11,590 bases of DNA from Candidatus Faecalibacterium faecipullorum (lineage in GTDB: Bacteria > Bacillota > Clostridia > Oscillospirales > Ruminococcaceae), in assembly GCA_019118985.1 (NCBI GenBank), contig DWXX01000005.1, positions 1-11,590 of the forward strand. Direction: 5' to 3'. Every line of letters begins with the position of its first letter. Within the stretch, counting starts at the first letter, position 1. Of this stretch, positions 4,425 through 11,590 are shown piece by piece. The notes under the pieces were generated by a model. That model was given only the letters and a program-made list of their open reading frames with translations. It did not search any database and was not told where the DNA came from. The position numbers and the translations under genes were made by a program.

Positions 4425-5810
4425 ATGTTCAAGCGTGTATTGATCGCCAACCGCGGCGAGATCGCCCTGCGCATCCAGCGGGCCTGCCGGGAGCTGGAGA
4501 TCGAGCCGGTGGTGGTCTACTCTGCCGCCGACGCCGAGGCCCTGCACGTCCAGCTGGCGGAGGAAGCCTACTGCATCGGCCCCGCCCGCGCCGCCGACAG
4601 CTACCTGAACATGGACGCCATCCTGACGGTGGCCAAGGCCGCCCGCTGCGACGCCATCCACCCCGGGTACGGCTTTTTGAGCGAGAACGACCAGTTCGCC
4701 GACGCCTGCGCTGAGGCGGGCATCGCCTTCATCGGGCCGTCGGGGGACGTCATCCGGGCCATGGGCAACAAGGCGGCCGCCCGCGCGCTGATGCAGAAGG
4801 CAGGGGTGCCGGTGGTGCCCGGGTCGGACGGCGCGGTGGCAGACGCCGCCGAGGCCAAGGCCCTGGCCGACAAGATCGGCTACCCCGTTTTGATCAAGGC
4901 CTCCGCCGGGGGCGGCGGCCGCGGGATGCGCCGCGTCTTTGACCCCGAGCAGCTGGTGCCCCTGTTTGAAGAGGCCCGCAGCGAGTCGGTGGCCTGCTTC
5001 GGCAGCGGGGAGATGTACATCGAAAAGCTGATCCTGAACCCCAAGCACATCGAGTTCCAGATCCTGGCCGACAAGATGGGCCATGTCATCCAGCTGGGGG
5101 AGCGGGACTGCTCCATCCAGCGGCGCAACCAGAAGATGATCGAGGAGTCGCCCTCCCGCGCCCTCACCCCTGAGCTGCGCCAGAAGATGGGGGCGGCCGC
5201 CGTCGCCGCCGCCCGCGCCGCCGGCTACGAGAACGCCGGCACCATCGAGTTCGTCCTCGACCCCGCGGGCAACTTCTACTTCATCGAAATGAATACCCGC
5301 ATCCAGGTCGAGCACCCGGTCACCGAGTTCGTCACCGGCATCGACCTTGTGCGCGAACAGATCCGGATCGCGGCGGGGCTGCCGCTGTCCCACACCCAGG
5401 AGGAGGTCGCCCTGCGCGGCCACGCCATCGAGTGCCGGCTCAACGCCGAGGACCCGTCCAAAAACTTCCAGCCCTGCCCGGGCAGGATCGATTTCCTGCA
5501 CCTGCCGGGGGGCTGCGGGGTGCGGGTGGACACCGGCCTGTACAACGGCTACACCCTGCCGCCCTACTACGACAGCCTGATGGCAAAGCTGGTGGTCTGG
5601 GCGCCCACACGCCTTGAGGCCATCCGCCGGATGCGCCGTGTGCTGGAAGAGCTGACGGTGGAAGGCCCGGCCAACAACGCCGACCTGCTGCACCAGATCC
5701 TCTACCACCCCGAGTTCGTGCGGGGCAGCTGCACCACCGCCTTCCTGGATGAGAACCTGGACACCCTGCTCCAGTGGAGCCGGGCCGGAGATGAGGAGGC
5801 CAAAGGATGA
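4425..5810 (+). CDS. accC: acetyl-CoA carboxylase, biotin carboxylase subunit
   Basis: This 461-aa ATP-grasp enzyme carboxylates the biotin on AccB using ATP and bicarbonate. The N-terminus FKRVLIANRGEIALRI (2-17) is a family hallmark. ATP-site residues are Lys116, Lys159, the glycine loop GGGGRGM (162-168) and His209. The metal and bicarbonate region EMNTRIQVEHPVTE (288-301) supplies Glu288, Asn290, Arg292 and Gln294, and Glu276 and Arg338 are also present. Numbering agrees with E. coli AccC, so no insertions occur in the core. It is slightly longer than E. coli AccC (449 aa) at the C-terminus. The start at 4425 (MFKRV) is preferred over a longer frame from 4386, which would overlap accB. 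The stop overlaps accD by ATGA. Confidence 0.97.
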   Translation: MFKRVLIANRGEIALRIQRACRELEIEPVVVYSAADAEALHVQLAEEAYCIGPARAADSYLNMDAILTVAKAARCDAIHPGYGFLSENDQFADACAEAGIAFIGPSGDVIRAMGNKAAARALMQKAGVPVVPGSDGAVADAAEAKALADKIGYPVLIKASAGGGGRGMRRVFDPEQLVPLFEEARSESVACFGSGEMYIEKLILNPKHIEFQILADKMGHVIQLGERDCSIQRRNQKMIEESPSRALTPELRQKMGAAAVAAARAAGYENAGTIEFVLDPAGNFYFIEMNTRIQVEHPVTEFVTGIDLVREQIRIAAGLPLSHTQEEVALRGHAIECRLNAEDPSKNFQPCPGRIDFLHLPGGCGVRVDTGLYNGYTLPPYYDSLMAKLVVWAPTRLEAIRRMRRVLEELTVEGPANNADLLHQILYHPEFVRGSCTTAFLDENLDTLLQWSRAGDEEAKG

Positions 5811-6676
5811 GCACTGTATTTGCCCGGCGGCGGCACAAGCTGCTGAGCCTCAAGGCATTGCGGGACTCGGGGGCCGTACTGCCGGCCAACGCCGAGGAGG
5901 AATGCCCTTCCTGCGGCAAGCCGGTGGCCCGGCGTGAGCTGATCAAGAATCAGTACGTCTGCCCGCTGTGCGGCTACCACCACCCCATCGGCGGCTATTA
6001 CCGGCTGAGCCTGATTTTGGACGAGGGCTCCTTCCGCGAGATGGACGAGGACCTCGTCTCGGCCGACCCGCTCGCTTTCCCCGGGTACGAGGCAAAGCTC
6101 GAGTCGGCCCGCAAGCGCACCGGCCTGGGGGAGGGCGTCGTCACCGCCACCGGCCGGATCGACGGCCAGAAGGTGGCCGCCGGCGTGCTGGACAGCCGCT
6201 TTTTCATGGGCAGCATGAGCGCCGCCCTGGGCGAGAAGGTGGCCCGTCTGGTGGAGTACGCCGACAAGAATAAGCTGCCCCTCATCCTCTTTTCGGCCAG
6301 CGGCGGGGCGCGGATGCAGGAAGGTATCCTCTCGCTGATGCAGATGGCCAAGACCTCCGCTGCCATCGAGCGGTTCTCGGAGCACGGGGGGCTGTACATC
6401 TCGGTTCTGACCCACCCCACCACCGGCGGGGTGACCGCCAGCTTCGCCAGTCTGGGCGACATCATGCTGGCCGAACCGGGGGCCCTCATCGGCTTTGCCG
6501 GCCCCCGCGTCATCGAACAGACCATCGGGGAAAAGCTGCCCGAGGGCTTCCAGCGGTCGGAGTACCTGCTGGAGCACGGCTTTCTGGACGGCATCGTCCC
6601 CCGCGCGCGGCTGCGCGGCACATTGATCCGCCTGCTCAGGCTCCACGGGAAAGGAGGGGAGAGCCGTGGCAAATGA
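5807..6676 (+). CDS. accD: acetyl-CoA carboxylase carboxyltransferase subunit beta
   Basis: With AccA, this 289-aa protein moves the carboxyl group from biotin to acetyl-CoA, giving malonyl-CoA. A four-cysteine zinc ribbon is visible (Cys33, Cys36, Cys52, Cys55). The crotonase-fold core has SGGARMQEG (165-173), HPTTGGVTASFA (203-214) and FAGPRVIEQTIGEKLPEGFQ (230-249). The length is near the E. coli form (304 aa). The start codon overlaps the accC stop (ATGA, 5807-5810), implying translational coupling. The end overlaps accA by 11 nt. The arrangement points to equimolar production of the carboxyltransferase subunits. Confidence 0.97.
   Translation: MSTVFARRRHKLLSLKALRDSGAVLPANAEEECPSCGKPVARRELIKNQYVCPLCGYHHPIGGYYRLSLILDEGSFREMDEDLVSADPLAFPGYEAKLESARKRTGLGEGVVTATGRIDGQKVAAGVLDSRFFMGSMSAALGEKVARLVEYADKNKLPLILFSASGGARMQEGILSLMQMAKTSAAIERFSEHGGLYISVLTHPTTGGVTASFASLGDIMLAEPGALIGFAGPRVIEQTIGEKLPEGFQRSEYLLEHGFLDGIVPRARLRGTLIRLLRLHGKGGESRGK
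6651..6657 (+). promoter_or_regulatory. ribosome binding site supporting a GTG start for accA
   Basis: AAGGAGG inside the end of accD lies 8 nt before GTG at 6666. The nearby ATG at 6673 is in another frame, so GTG is the best start for accA. Confidence 0.8.
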
Positions 6677-7514
6677 AACCAGCACCCATCTGGCCAACAG
6701 CCAGCTGACCCCCGCCCAGCGGGTGGCGCTGGCCCGGCAGGCCGGCCGCCCCGGCACGCCGGACTTCGTCTCGGCCCTCTTCACCGATTTCTTTGAGCAG
6801 CGGGGGGACCGCTGCTGCATGGACGACGGGGCCATCTACGGCGGGGTGGGCTTTTTCCACGGCCGGCCGGTGACTGTCATCGGCCACCGCAAGGGCCGCA
6901 CCCTGGAAGAGCACGTCGCCTACCACTTCGGGATGCCCTCCCCCGAGGGCTACCGCAAGGCCCAGCGGCTGATGCTGCAGGCCGAAAAGTTCCGCCGCCC
7001 CATCGTCACCTTCATCGACACCGCGGGGGCCTACCCCGGCCTTGAGGCCGAGGCCCACGGCCAGGGCGAGGCCATCGCCTCGACGCTGGCGCTGTCCTCC
7101 CGGCTGACGGTGCCGGTGGTCTCGGTGGTCACCGGCGAGGGCGGCAGCGGCGGCGCGCTGGCCCTGGGCGTGGGCAACCGCGTCCTGATGCTGGAAAACG
7201 CCGTCTACTCGGTCCTTTCGCCCGAGGGGTTCGCCGCCATCCTGTGGAAGGACGCCTCCCGCGCAAACGAGGCCTGCGAGGTCATGAAGCTGACCGCCGC
7301 CGACCTGCTGGAACTGAAGGTGATCGACGGCATCATCCCCGAGCCGGAGGGCGGCGCCCACGCCGACCCCCAGGCGGTCTACCGCGCGCTGGACGAGGCG
7401 CTGGCCAAAGAGCTGGCGGCCCTGTCCAAGCTGAGCGGCAAGGCCCTGGCCGAGGCACGGTACAAGAAATTCCGCATGATGGGCGCTGGCGCCCTGAGAA
7501 AGGAGCGCGTATGA
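6666..7514 (+). CDS. accA: acetyl-CoA carboxylase carboxyltransferase subunit alpha, short form
   Basis: This 282-aa partner of AccD forms the carboxyltransferase. Core motifs are RPVTVIGHRKGR (67-78), FGMPSPEGYRKA (88-99), FIDTAGAYPG (116-125), GEGGSGGALALGVGNRV (157-173) and YSVLSPEGFAAILW (181-194). Translation uses GTG with a strong AAGGAGG site. Compared with E. coli AccA (319 aa), the long N-terminal helical region is mostly missing. The protein begins near the LARxxxRPxTxD segment (22-33), while the C-terminal end matches well. The overlap with accD leaves no room for a longer version unless it starts within accD. The stop overlaps fabH by ATGA. Confidence 0.95.
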   Translation: MANETSTHLANSQLTPAQRVALARQAGRPGTPDFVSALFTDFFEQRGDRCCMDDGAIYGGVGFFHGRPVTVIGHRKGRTLEEHVAYHFGMPSPEGYRKAQRLMLQAEKFRRPIVTFIDTAGAYPGLEAEAHGQGEAIASTLALSSRLTVPVVSVVTGEGGSGGALALGVGNRVLMLENAVYSVLSPEGFAAILWKDASRANEACEVMKLTAADLLELKVIDGIIPEPEGGAHADPQAVYRALDEALAKELAALSKLSGKALAEARYKKFRMMGAGALRKERV

Positions 7515-8461
7515 GCGGCATCAAGCTGATCAGCACCGGGTCCGCCCTGCCCCGGCAGGAAGTGACCAACTTCGACCTGGAAAAGAAGGTGGATACCAGC
7601 GACGAGTGGATCGCCACCCGCACCGGCATCCGCAGCCGCCATTACTGCAGCGGCGACGAGAGCCACCTCGGCCTCTGCATGGCGGCCGCGCGGCAGGCCA
7701 TCCAGCGGGCGGGCGTCAGCCCCGCCGACATCGGGGTCTGCCTGGTGGCCACCCTGACCCAGGACACCATGACCCCCTCGGCGGCCTGCGTCCTGCAGAA
7801 GGAGCTGGGCCTCGCCGAGGACACCGTCTGCTTTGATCTGAACGCCGCCTGCGCCGGCTTTGTCTACGGGCTGCACACCGCCGAGTGCCTGCTGGCGGCA
7901 AGCCCCCGGCGGTACGGCCTGGTCATCGGGTGCGAGGTGCTCAGCCGGATCACCGACTTTACCGACCGGTCCACCTGCGTATTGTTCGGGGACGGGGCGG
8001 GCGCCGTGGTGGTGGAATGGGGGGCGGACTACCCCTCCATCTGCGCCGTCATGGGCAGCCGCGGCAACCGGGAGGTGCTCTACATCCCCGGGGTCAACAC
8101 CGGCAGCGCCAGCTACATCCACATGGACGGCAAGGAGGTATTCCGCTTCGCCGTCGAGGTGCTGCCCCGCTGCACCCATGAGGTGGCCGAGAAGGCGGGG
8201 GTCCCCCTTGAGGCAATCGACCGCTTCGTCTTTCATCAGGCCAATCAGCGCATCCTTGACCACGCCGTCAGGAAGCTGAAGCTGGACCCCGCCCGCTGCG
8301 CCGGCAACATCGCCCGCACAGGCAACACCTCGGCCGCCAGCGTGCCCATCCTGCTGGACGAGCTGGTGACCACCGGCCAGCTGGCTAGCGGCCAGAAGGC
8401 CCTCTGCGCCGGCTTTGGCGGGGGCCTGACCTGGGCCGGGTGCCTGCTGCAGCTGGCCTGA
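7511..8461 (+). CDS. fabH: beta-ketoacyl-ACP synthase III
   Basis: This 316-aa enzyme starts fatty acid chains by condensing an acyl-CoA with malonyl-ACP. The catalytic triad is visible: Cys114 in NAACAGF (111-117), His242 in FHQANQRI (241-248) and Asn272 in GNTSAAS (271-277). The N-terminal motif DTSDEWIATRTGIRSR (28-43) is typical. The length equals E. coli FabH (317 aa). The frame is open from 7244, but the start at 7511 (MSGIKLISTG) is right for the family and overlaps the accA stop as ATGA, with AAGGAG just upstream. Whether it prefers straight or branched primers cannot be read with certainty. Confidence 0.96.
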   Translation: MSGIKLISTGSALPRQEVTNFDLEKKVDTSDEWIATRTGIRSRHYCSGDESHLGLCMAAARQAIQRAGVSPADIGVCLVATLTQDTMTPSAACVLQKELGLAEDTVCFDLNAACAGFVYGLHTAECLLAASPRRYGLVIGCEVLSRITDFTDRSTCVLFGDGAGAVVVEWGADYPSICAVMGSRGNREVLYIPGVNTGSASYIHMDGKEVFRFAVEVLPRCTHEVAEKAGVPLEAIDRFVFHQANQRILDHAVRKLKLDPARCAGNIARTGNTSAASVPILLDELVTTGQLASGQKALCAGFGGGLTWAGCLLQLA

Positions 8462-8485
8462 CTTCCCAACCTGACAGTCAACCGT

Positions 8486-8506
8486 CAGCGCCCCGCGCTG
8501 CGTTTT
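8486..8506 (+). promoter_or_regulatory. small hairpin plus T run between fabH and fabK
   Basis: CAGCGC (8486-8491) pairs perfectly with GCGCTG (8495-8500) around a CCC loop, followed by CGTTTTGT. It resembles a weak terminator placed just before the fabK ribosome site (AAGGAG, 8511-8516). It may reduce readthrough from the acc-fabH part or simply be spacer structure. Confidence 0.45.
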
Positions 8507-8523
8507 GTGTAAGGAGTAACACC

Positions 8524-9450
8524 ATGAAGATCAATGAGCTTCTGGGGACCGAGTTCCCCATCATCCAGGGCGGCATGGCCAACATCGCCACCGGCGCCTT
8601 TGCCGCAGCCGTCGCCAACGCCGGCGCGCTGGGCCTGATCGGCTCGGGCGGGATGGACGCCGATGCCCTGCGCAGGGAGATCCAGGTCGCCAAGGCGGCG
8701 ACCGACAAGCCCTTCGGCGTCAATCTGATGCTGATGAACCCCCACATCGACGAGCTGGCCAAGGTGGTCGTCGAGGAGGGGGTCAAGGTGGTCACCACCG
8801 GCGCCGGCAACCCCGGCAAGTATGTCCCCGCCTGGAAAGAGGCGGGCATCAAGGTGTTCCCCGTGGTGGCGGCCCCCATCCTGGCCAAGCGCCTGGAGCG
8901 GTATGAGGTGGACGGCTTCATCGCCGAGGGCACCGAGAGCGGCGGCCATGTCGGCGAGATGACCACCATGGCCCTGGTGCCCCAGGTGGTGGATGCGGTC
9001 AGCGCCCCGGTCATCGCGGCGGGCGGCATCGCCAGCGGCCGGCAGATGGCGGCGGCCTACGCCCTGGGCGCCTGCGGCGTGCAGGTGGGCACCTGCCTGC
9101 TGGTCAGCCAGGAGTGCCCCATCCACGACAACTACAAGCAGGCCCTGATCAAGGCCGGCGCCAACGACACCGTCGTCACTGGCCGTACCACCGGCGCCCC
9201 GGTCCGGGTGCTCAAGAACAAGATGGCCCGCCAGTACCTCGAGATGGAAAAGGAGAATATGCCCCTGGCCGAGCGGGAGAAGCTGACCCTCGGCTCGCTG
9301 CGGCGGGCTGTCTTTGAGGGCGACCTCGACCGCGGCAGCTTCATGTCCGGCCAGGTGGCAGGCATGCTGCACGAGGTCAAGCCCCTGCGCCAGATCTTTG
9401 AAGAGCTGATGGCCGGGTGCGAAGAGACCATCAAGGCCATGCAGGCGTAA
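8524..9450 (+). CDS. fabK: enoyl-ACP reductase II, FMN-dependent
   Basis: This 308-aa TIM-barrel flavoprotein reduces trans-2-enoyl-ACP, the last step of each elongation cycle. It replaces FabI in many Firmicutes. It belongs to the nitronate monooxygenase-like family. Motifs are FPIIQGGMAN (11-20), GVNLMLMNP (65-73), EGTESGGHVGE (135-145) with the conserved His142, AAGGIASGRQMAAA (165-178) and GVQVGTCLLVSQE (185-197), the last two being phosphate-binding regions for FMN. Position inside the fab cluster, between fabH and fabD, separates it from nitronate monooxygenases. The start at 8524 follows AAGGAG with 7-nt spacing. An upstream in-frame extension to 8440 overlaps fabH and is not needed. 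Confidence 0.95.
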   Translation: MKINELLGTEFPIIQGGMANIATGAFAAAVANAGALGLIGSGGMDADALRREIQVAKAATDKPFGVNLMLMNPHIDELAKVVVEEGVKVVTTGAGNPGKYVPAWKEAGIKVFPVVAAPILAKRLERYEVDGFIAEGTESGGHVGEMTTMALVPQVVDAVSAPVIAAGGIASGRQMAAAYALGACGVQVGTCLLVSQECPIHDNYKQALIKAGANDTVVTGRTTGAPVRVLKNKMARQYLEMEKENMPLAEREKLTLGSLRRAVFEGDLDRGSFMSGQVAGMLHEVKPLRQIFEELMAGCEETIKAMQA

Positions 9451-9463
9451 AAGGAGAGCAGGT

Positions 9464-10396
9464 ATGAAGATCGCATTTCTGTACGCCGGGCAGGGCAGCC
9501 AGCACCCCGGCATGGGGCAGGACCTGTACGAGGCTTACCCCGCCTACCGCGCCGTGCTGGACGGCGCCGAGGTCGGCTTTGACCTCAAGGCCGTCTCTTT
9601 CAGCGACCCCGACGGGGTGCTGAACCAGACCGAGTACACCCAGCCCTGCATGGTGGCCTTTGCCGCCGGCATGACCGCCATCCTGGCCGAAAAGGGCATC
9701 TGCCCCGACTACGCCGCCGGGCTGAGCCTGGGCGAATACTCCGCCCTGGCCGCCGCCGGGGTCTTTACCGCCAAGCAGGCGGTGGAGCTGGCCGCCTTCC
9801 GCGGCAAGGCGATGGCTGCGGCCGCCGCCGGCGTCCCCTGCGGGATGACCGCCGTCCTCGGCCTGGACCGCGACAAGCTGGCCGAAGCCTGCAAGGCCGC
9901 CGCCGGCGAGGGCGTGGTGGAGATCGCCAACTACAACTGCCCCGGGCAGCTGGTCATCGGCGGGCAGAAGGCCGCCGTGGACGCCGCCGCCGCCAAAGCC
10001 AAGGAGATGGGCGCCAAGCGGTGCCTGCCCCTGAAGGTCAGCGGGCCCTTCCACACTTCGCTTTTGCGCCCCGCCGGCGACGCGCTGCGGGAGCGGTTCA
10101 AGACCGAATCCTTCGGGGAGATGGCCTTCCCGGTGCTGTTCAACTGCCTGGGCCGCGAGATGGGGGAGGGGGACACCATCCCCGCTCTGCTCGAACGGCA
10201 GGTGCAGTCCTCGGTCTACATGGAGGACACCATCCGCCGCCTGGCCGAGCTCGGCGTCGACCTCGTCGTCGAGATCGGCCCCGGCAAGGTGCTCAGCGGC
10301 TTTGTCAAAAAGACCGCCCCCGCCCTCAAGACCTGCGCGGTCGAGACCTGCGCCGACATCGACGCGCTGTGCGCGCTGCTGAAAGAGGAGGAGTAA
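9464..10396 (+). CDS. fabD: malonyl-CoA:ACP transacylase
   Basis: This 310-aa enzyme loads malonate from malonyl-CoA onto AcpP. Motifs are FLYAGQGSQHPGMG (5-18), the nucleophile Ser88 in GLSLGEYSAL (86-95), Arg113 that binds the malonyl carboxylate (FRGKAM), His197 in GPFHTSLL (194-201), and the C-terminal EIGPGKVLSGF. The length equals E. coli FabD (309 aa). The gap from fabK is 13 nt with a purine-rich ribosome site. The stop lies 3 nt before the fabG start, whose ribosome site is inside the end of fabD. Confidence 0.97.
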   Translation: MKIAFLYAGQGSQHPGMGQDLYEAYPAYRAVLDGAEVGFDLKAVSFSDPDGVLNQTEYTQPCMVAFAAGMTAILAEKGICPDYAAGLSLGEYSALAAAGVFTAKQAVELAAFRGKAMAAAAAGVPCGMTAVLGLDRDKLAEACKAAAGEGVVEIANYNCPGQLVIGGQKAAVDAAAAKAKEMGAKRCLPLKVSGPFHTSLLRPAGDALRERFKTESFGEMAFPVLFNCLGREMGEGDTIPALLERQVQSSVYMEDTIRRLAELGVDLVVEIGPGKVLSGFVKKTAPALKTCAVETCADIDALCALLKEEE

Positions 10397-10399
10397 CAC

Positions 10400-11146
10400 A
10401 TGGCTTCCATGAACGGTAAGACCGCCGTCGTCACCGGCGGCTCCCGCGGGATCGGCCGGGCCATCTGCCTGGAGCTGGCCCGCCGCGGCGCGAACGTCGT
10501 ATTCTCCTACGCGGGGAACGCCGCCGCCGCTGAAAAGACCCTGGAAGAGCTGCGGGCCCTCGGGGTCGAGGCGCGGGCGGTGCAGGGCGATGTGACCGAC
10601 CCTGCCGCCGCCAAGACCCTGATCGACACCGCCGTCAAGGAGCTGGGCGGCATCCACATCCTGGTCAACAACGCCGGCATCACCCGGGACGGCCTGGCCA
10701 TGTCGATGAAGGACGAGGACTTCGACGCTGTGATCGAAACAAACCTCAAGGGCGCCTATCTGTGCATGAAGGCGGCCATCCGCCCCATGATGCGGGCCCG
10801 CTACGGCCGGATCGTCAACATGAGCTCGGTGGTGGCCCTGCGGGGCAACCCCGGCCAAATCAATTACTGCGCCAGCAAGGCCGGGCTGATCGGGATGACC
10901 AAGTCCCTGGCCAAAGAGCTGGGCAGCCGGGGCATCACCGTCAACGCGGTGGCCCCCGGCTACATCGCCACCGACATGACCGCAGCCCTGCCGGAGGCGG
11001 CCAAAGAGGCCATGCTGCACACCATCCCGGCCAACCGCCCCGGCACCCCTGAGGACGTGGCCGCGGCCGTGGCCTTCCTGGCCTCGGAGGAGGCCGGCTA
11101 CATCACCGGTCAGGTGCTGCAGGTGGACGGCGGCATGGGAATGTGA
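10400..11146 (+). CDS. fabG: 3-oxoacyl-ACP reductase
   Basis: This 248-aa short-chain dehydrogenase uses NADPH to reduce 3-ketoacyl-ACP. The cofactor motif is TGGSRGIG (12-19), followed by NNAG (90-93). The catalytic residues are Asn115, Ser143, Tyr156 and Lys160 (YCASK, 156-160). The end ITGQVLQVDGGMGM is the family C-terminus. The length is close to E. coli FabG (244 aa). ATG at 10400 follows AGGAGGAG. An internal ATG at 10409 is possible but has poorer spacing. The fab context separates it from other short-chain dehydrogenases. Confidence 0.96.
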   Translation: MASMNGKTAVVTGGSRGIGRAICLELARRGANVVFSYAGNAAAAEKTLEELRALGVEARAVQGDVTDPAAAKTLIDTAVKELGGIHILVNNAGITRDGLAMSMKDEDFDAVIETNLKGAYLCMKAAIRPMMRARYGRIVNMSSVVALRGNPGQINYCASKAGLIGMTKSLAKELGSRGITVNAVAPGYIATDMTAALPEAAKEAMLHTIPANRPGTPEDVAAAVAFLASEEAGYITGQVLQVDGGMGM

Positions 11147-11162
11147 GGAGGAAGCAGTCAAG

Positions 11163-11590
11163 ATGGAAAAACGCAGAGTAGTGATCACCGGCATGGGCAC
11201 CGTCAACCCCATCGGCCACAACGTCGCCGAGAGCTGGCAGGCCGTCCGTGACGGGGTGTGCGGCATCGGGCCCATCACCCAGTACGATTCGTCCGCCCAG
11301 AAAGTCCACCTGGCCGCCGAGGTCAAGGACTGGGACCCCACCGCCGTCATCGACAAGCGGGAGGTCCGCCACATGGCCCGCTACACCCAGTTTGCGGTGG
11401 CGTCGGCCAAAGAGGCGGTGGCCGACAGCGGCCTCGACCTTGACAGCGTGGACCGCACCCGCTGCGGCGTCATCGTCTCCAGCGGCATCGGCGGCATCTC
11501 CACCACCGAGAGCGAGCAGACCCGCTGCCTGCAGCGCGGCTTTGACAAGGCTTCGCCCTTCTACATCCCCTCCAGCATCGCCAACATGGC
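11163..11590 (+). CDS. fabF: beta-ketoacyl-ACP synthase II, N-terminal part
   Basis: This condensing enzyme extends acyl-ACP by two carbons. Only the first 142 codons are inside the window; family members are about 410 aa. The N-terminus EKRRVVITGMGTVNPIGHNV (2-21) is diagnostic. RHMARYTQFAVASAKEAV and the region VIVSSGIGGISTTESE also fit. The catalytic cysteine and two histidines lie beyond the right edge, so activity cannot be judged. The gap from fabG is 16 nt with AGGAGGAAG before the start. FabF rather than FabB is inferred from the Firmicute context. Confidence 0.94.
   Translation, partial: MEKRRVVITGMGTVNPIGHNVAESWQAVRDGVCGIGPITQYDSSAQKVHLAAEVKDWDPTAVIDKREVRHMARYTQFAVASAKEAVADSGLDLDSVDRTRCGVIVSSGIGGISTTESEQTRCLQRGFDKASPFYIPSSIANM

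Noticed and set aside
4323..5708. A 461-codon minus-strand open frame opposite accC
   Set aside because: Antisense shadow of a well-conserved gene; no recognisable domain.
8485..9513. A 342-codon minus-strand open frame opposite fabK
   Set aside because: Shadow frame; fabK on the plus strand has all family motifs and a good ribosome site.
9431..11374. A 647-codon open frame on the minus strand opposite fabD, fabG and fabF
   Set aside because: It is low-complexity Gly/His/Leu/Ala-rich sequence typical of the antisense of GC-rich codons. The opposite strand encodes three clear enzymes.
1..11590. CRISPR array, insertion sequence, prophage, toxin-antitoxin or defence genes
   Set aside because: No regularly spaced repeats, transposase motifs or cargo genes; all long gaps are explained by promoters, tRNAs and terminators.

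Overview
The window looks like chromosomal core DNA of a GC-rich Clostridia member. The Oscillospiraceae/Ruminococcaceae (Faecalibacterium-Subdoligranulum-Gemmiger-like relatives) are my best guess. The basis is a Firmicute-style fatty acid operon using FabK, strong AGGAGG ribosome sites, consensus sigma-A promoters, a clostridial phosphofructokinase with a GGNGT motif, and heavy use of G/C at third codon positions. The lineage is inferred from protein style, not from a database search.

Layout. Positions 1-318 (minus strand) hold the N-terminal part of a 6-phosphofructokinase gene, which runs off the left edge and appears to have lost an internal segment. Upstream of it on the same strand is a two-gene tRNA unit, transcribed Gln(CTG) then Pro(CGG). 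It has a perfect TTGACA-17-TATAAT promoter and ends in a strong terminator 3 nt after the last CCA. Back to back with that promoter, a plus-strand promoter at 766-794 starts a three-gene polar amino acid ABC importer: lipoprotein binding protein, permease, ATPase (898-3312). This unit is closed by a strong intrinsic terminator at 3362-3407.

From 3476 to the right edge lies a type II fatty acid synthesis operon: acpP, accB, accC, accD, accA, fabH, fabK, fabD, fabG and fabF (partial). The AT-rich promoter/leader is followed by a 36-bp dyad at the predicted transcript start. The acc genes are tightly packed with ATGA or longer overlaps. AccB, AccC, AccD and AccA make malonyl-CoA, and FabD loads malonate on AcpP. 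FabH starts the chain, FabF extends it, FabG reduces the ketone and FabK reduces the enoyl product. The dehydratase (FabZ), the biotin ligase and any FapR/FabT-type regulator are not in the window.

I see no mobile elements, CRISPR arrays, phage genes or defence system. The sequence does not support an entirely new system here. The most interesting points are the internal deletion in the phosphofructokinase, the AT-rich dyad before acpP, an altered ligand-site residue in the binding protein, and several hairpins between genes of the same transcription unit.
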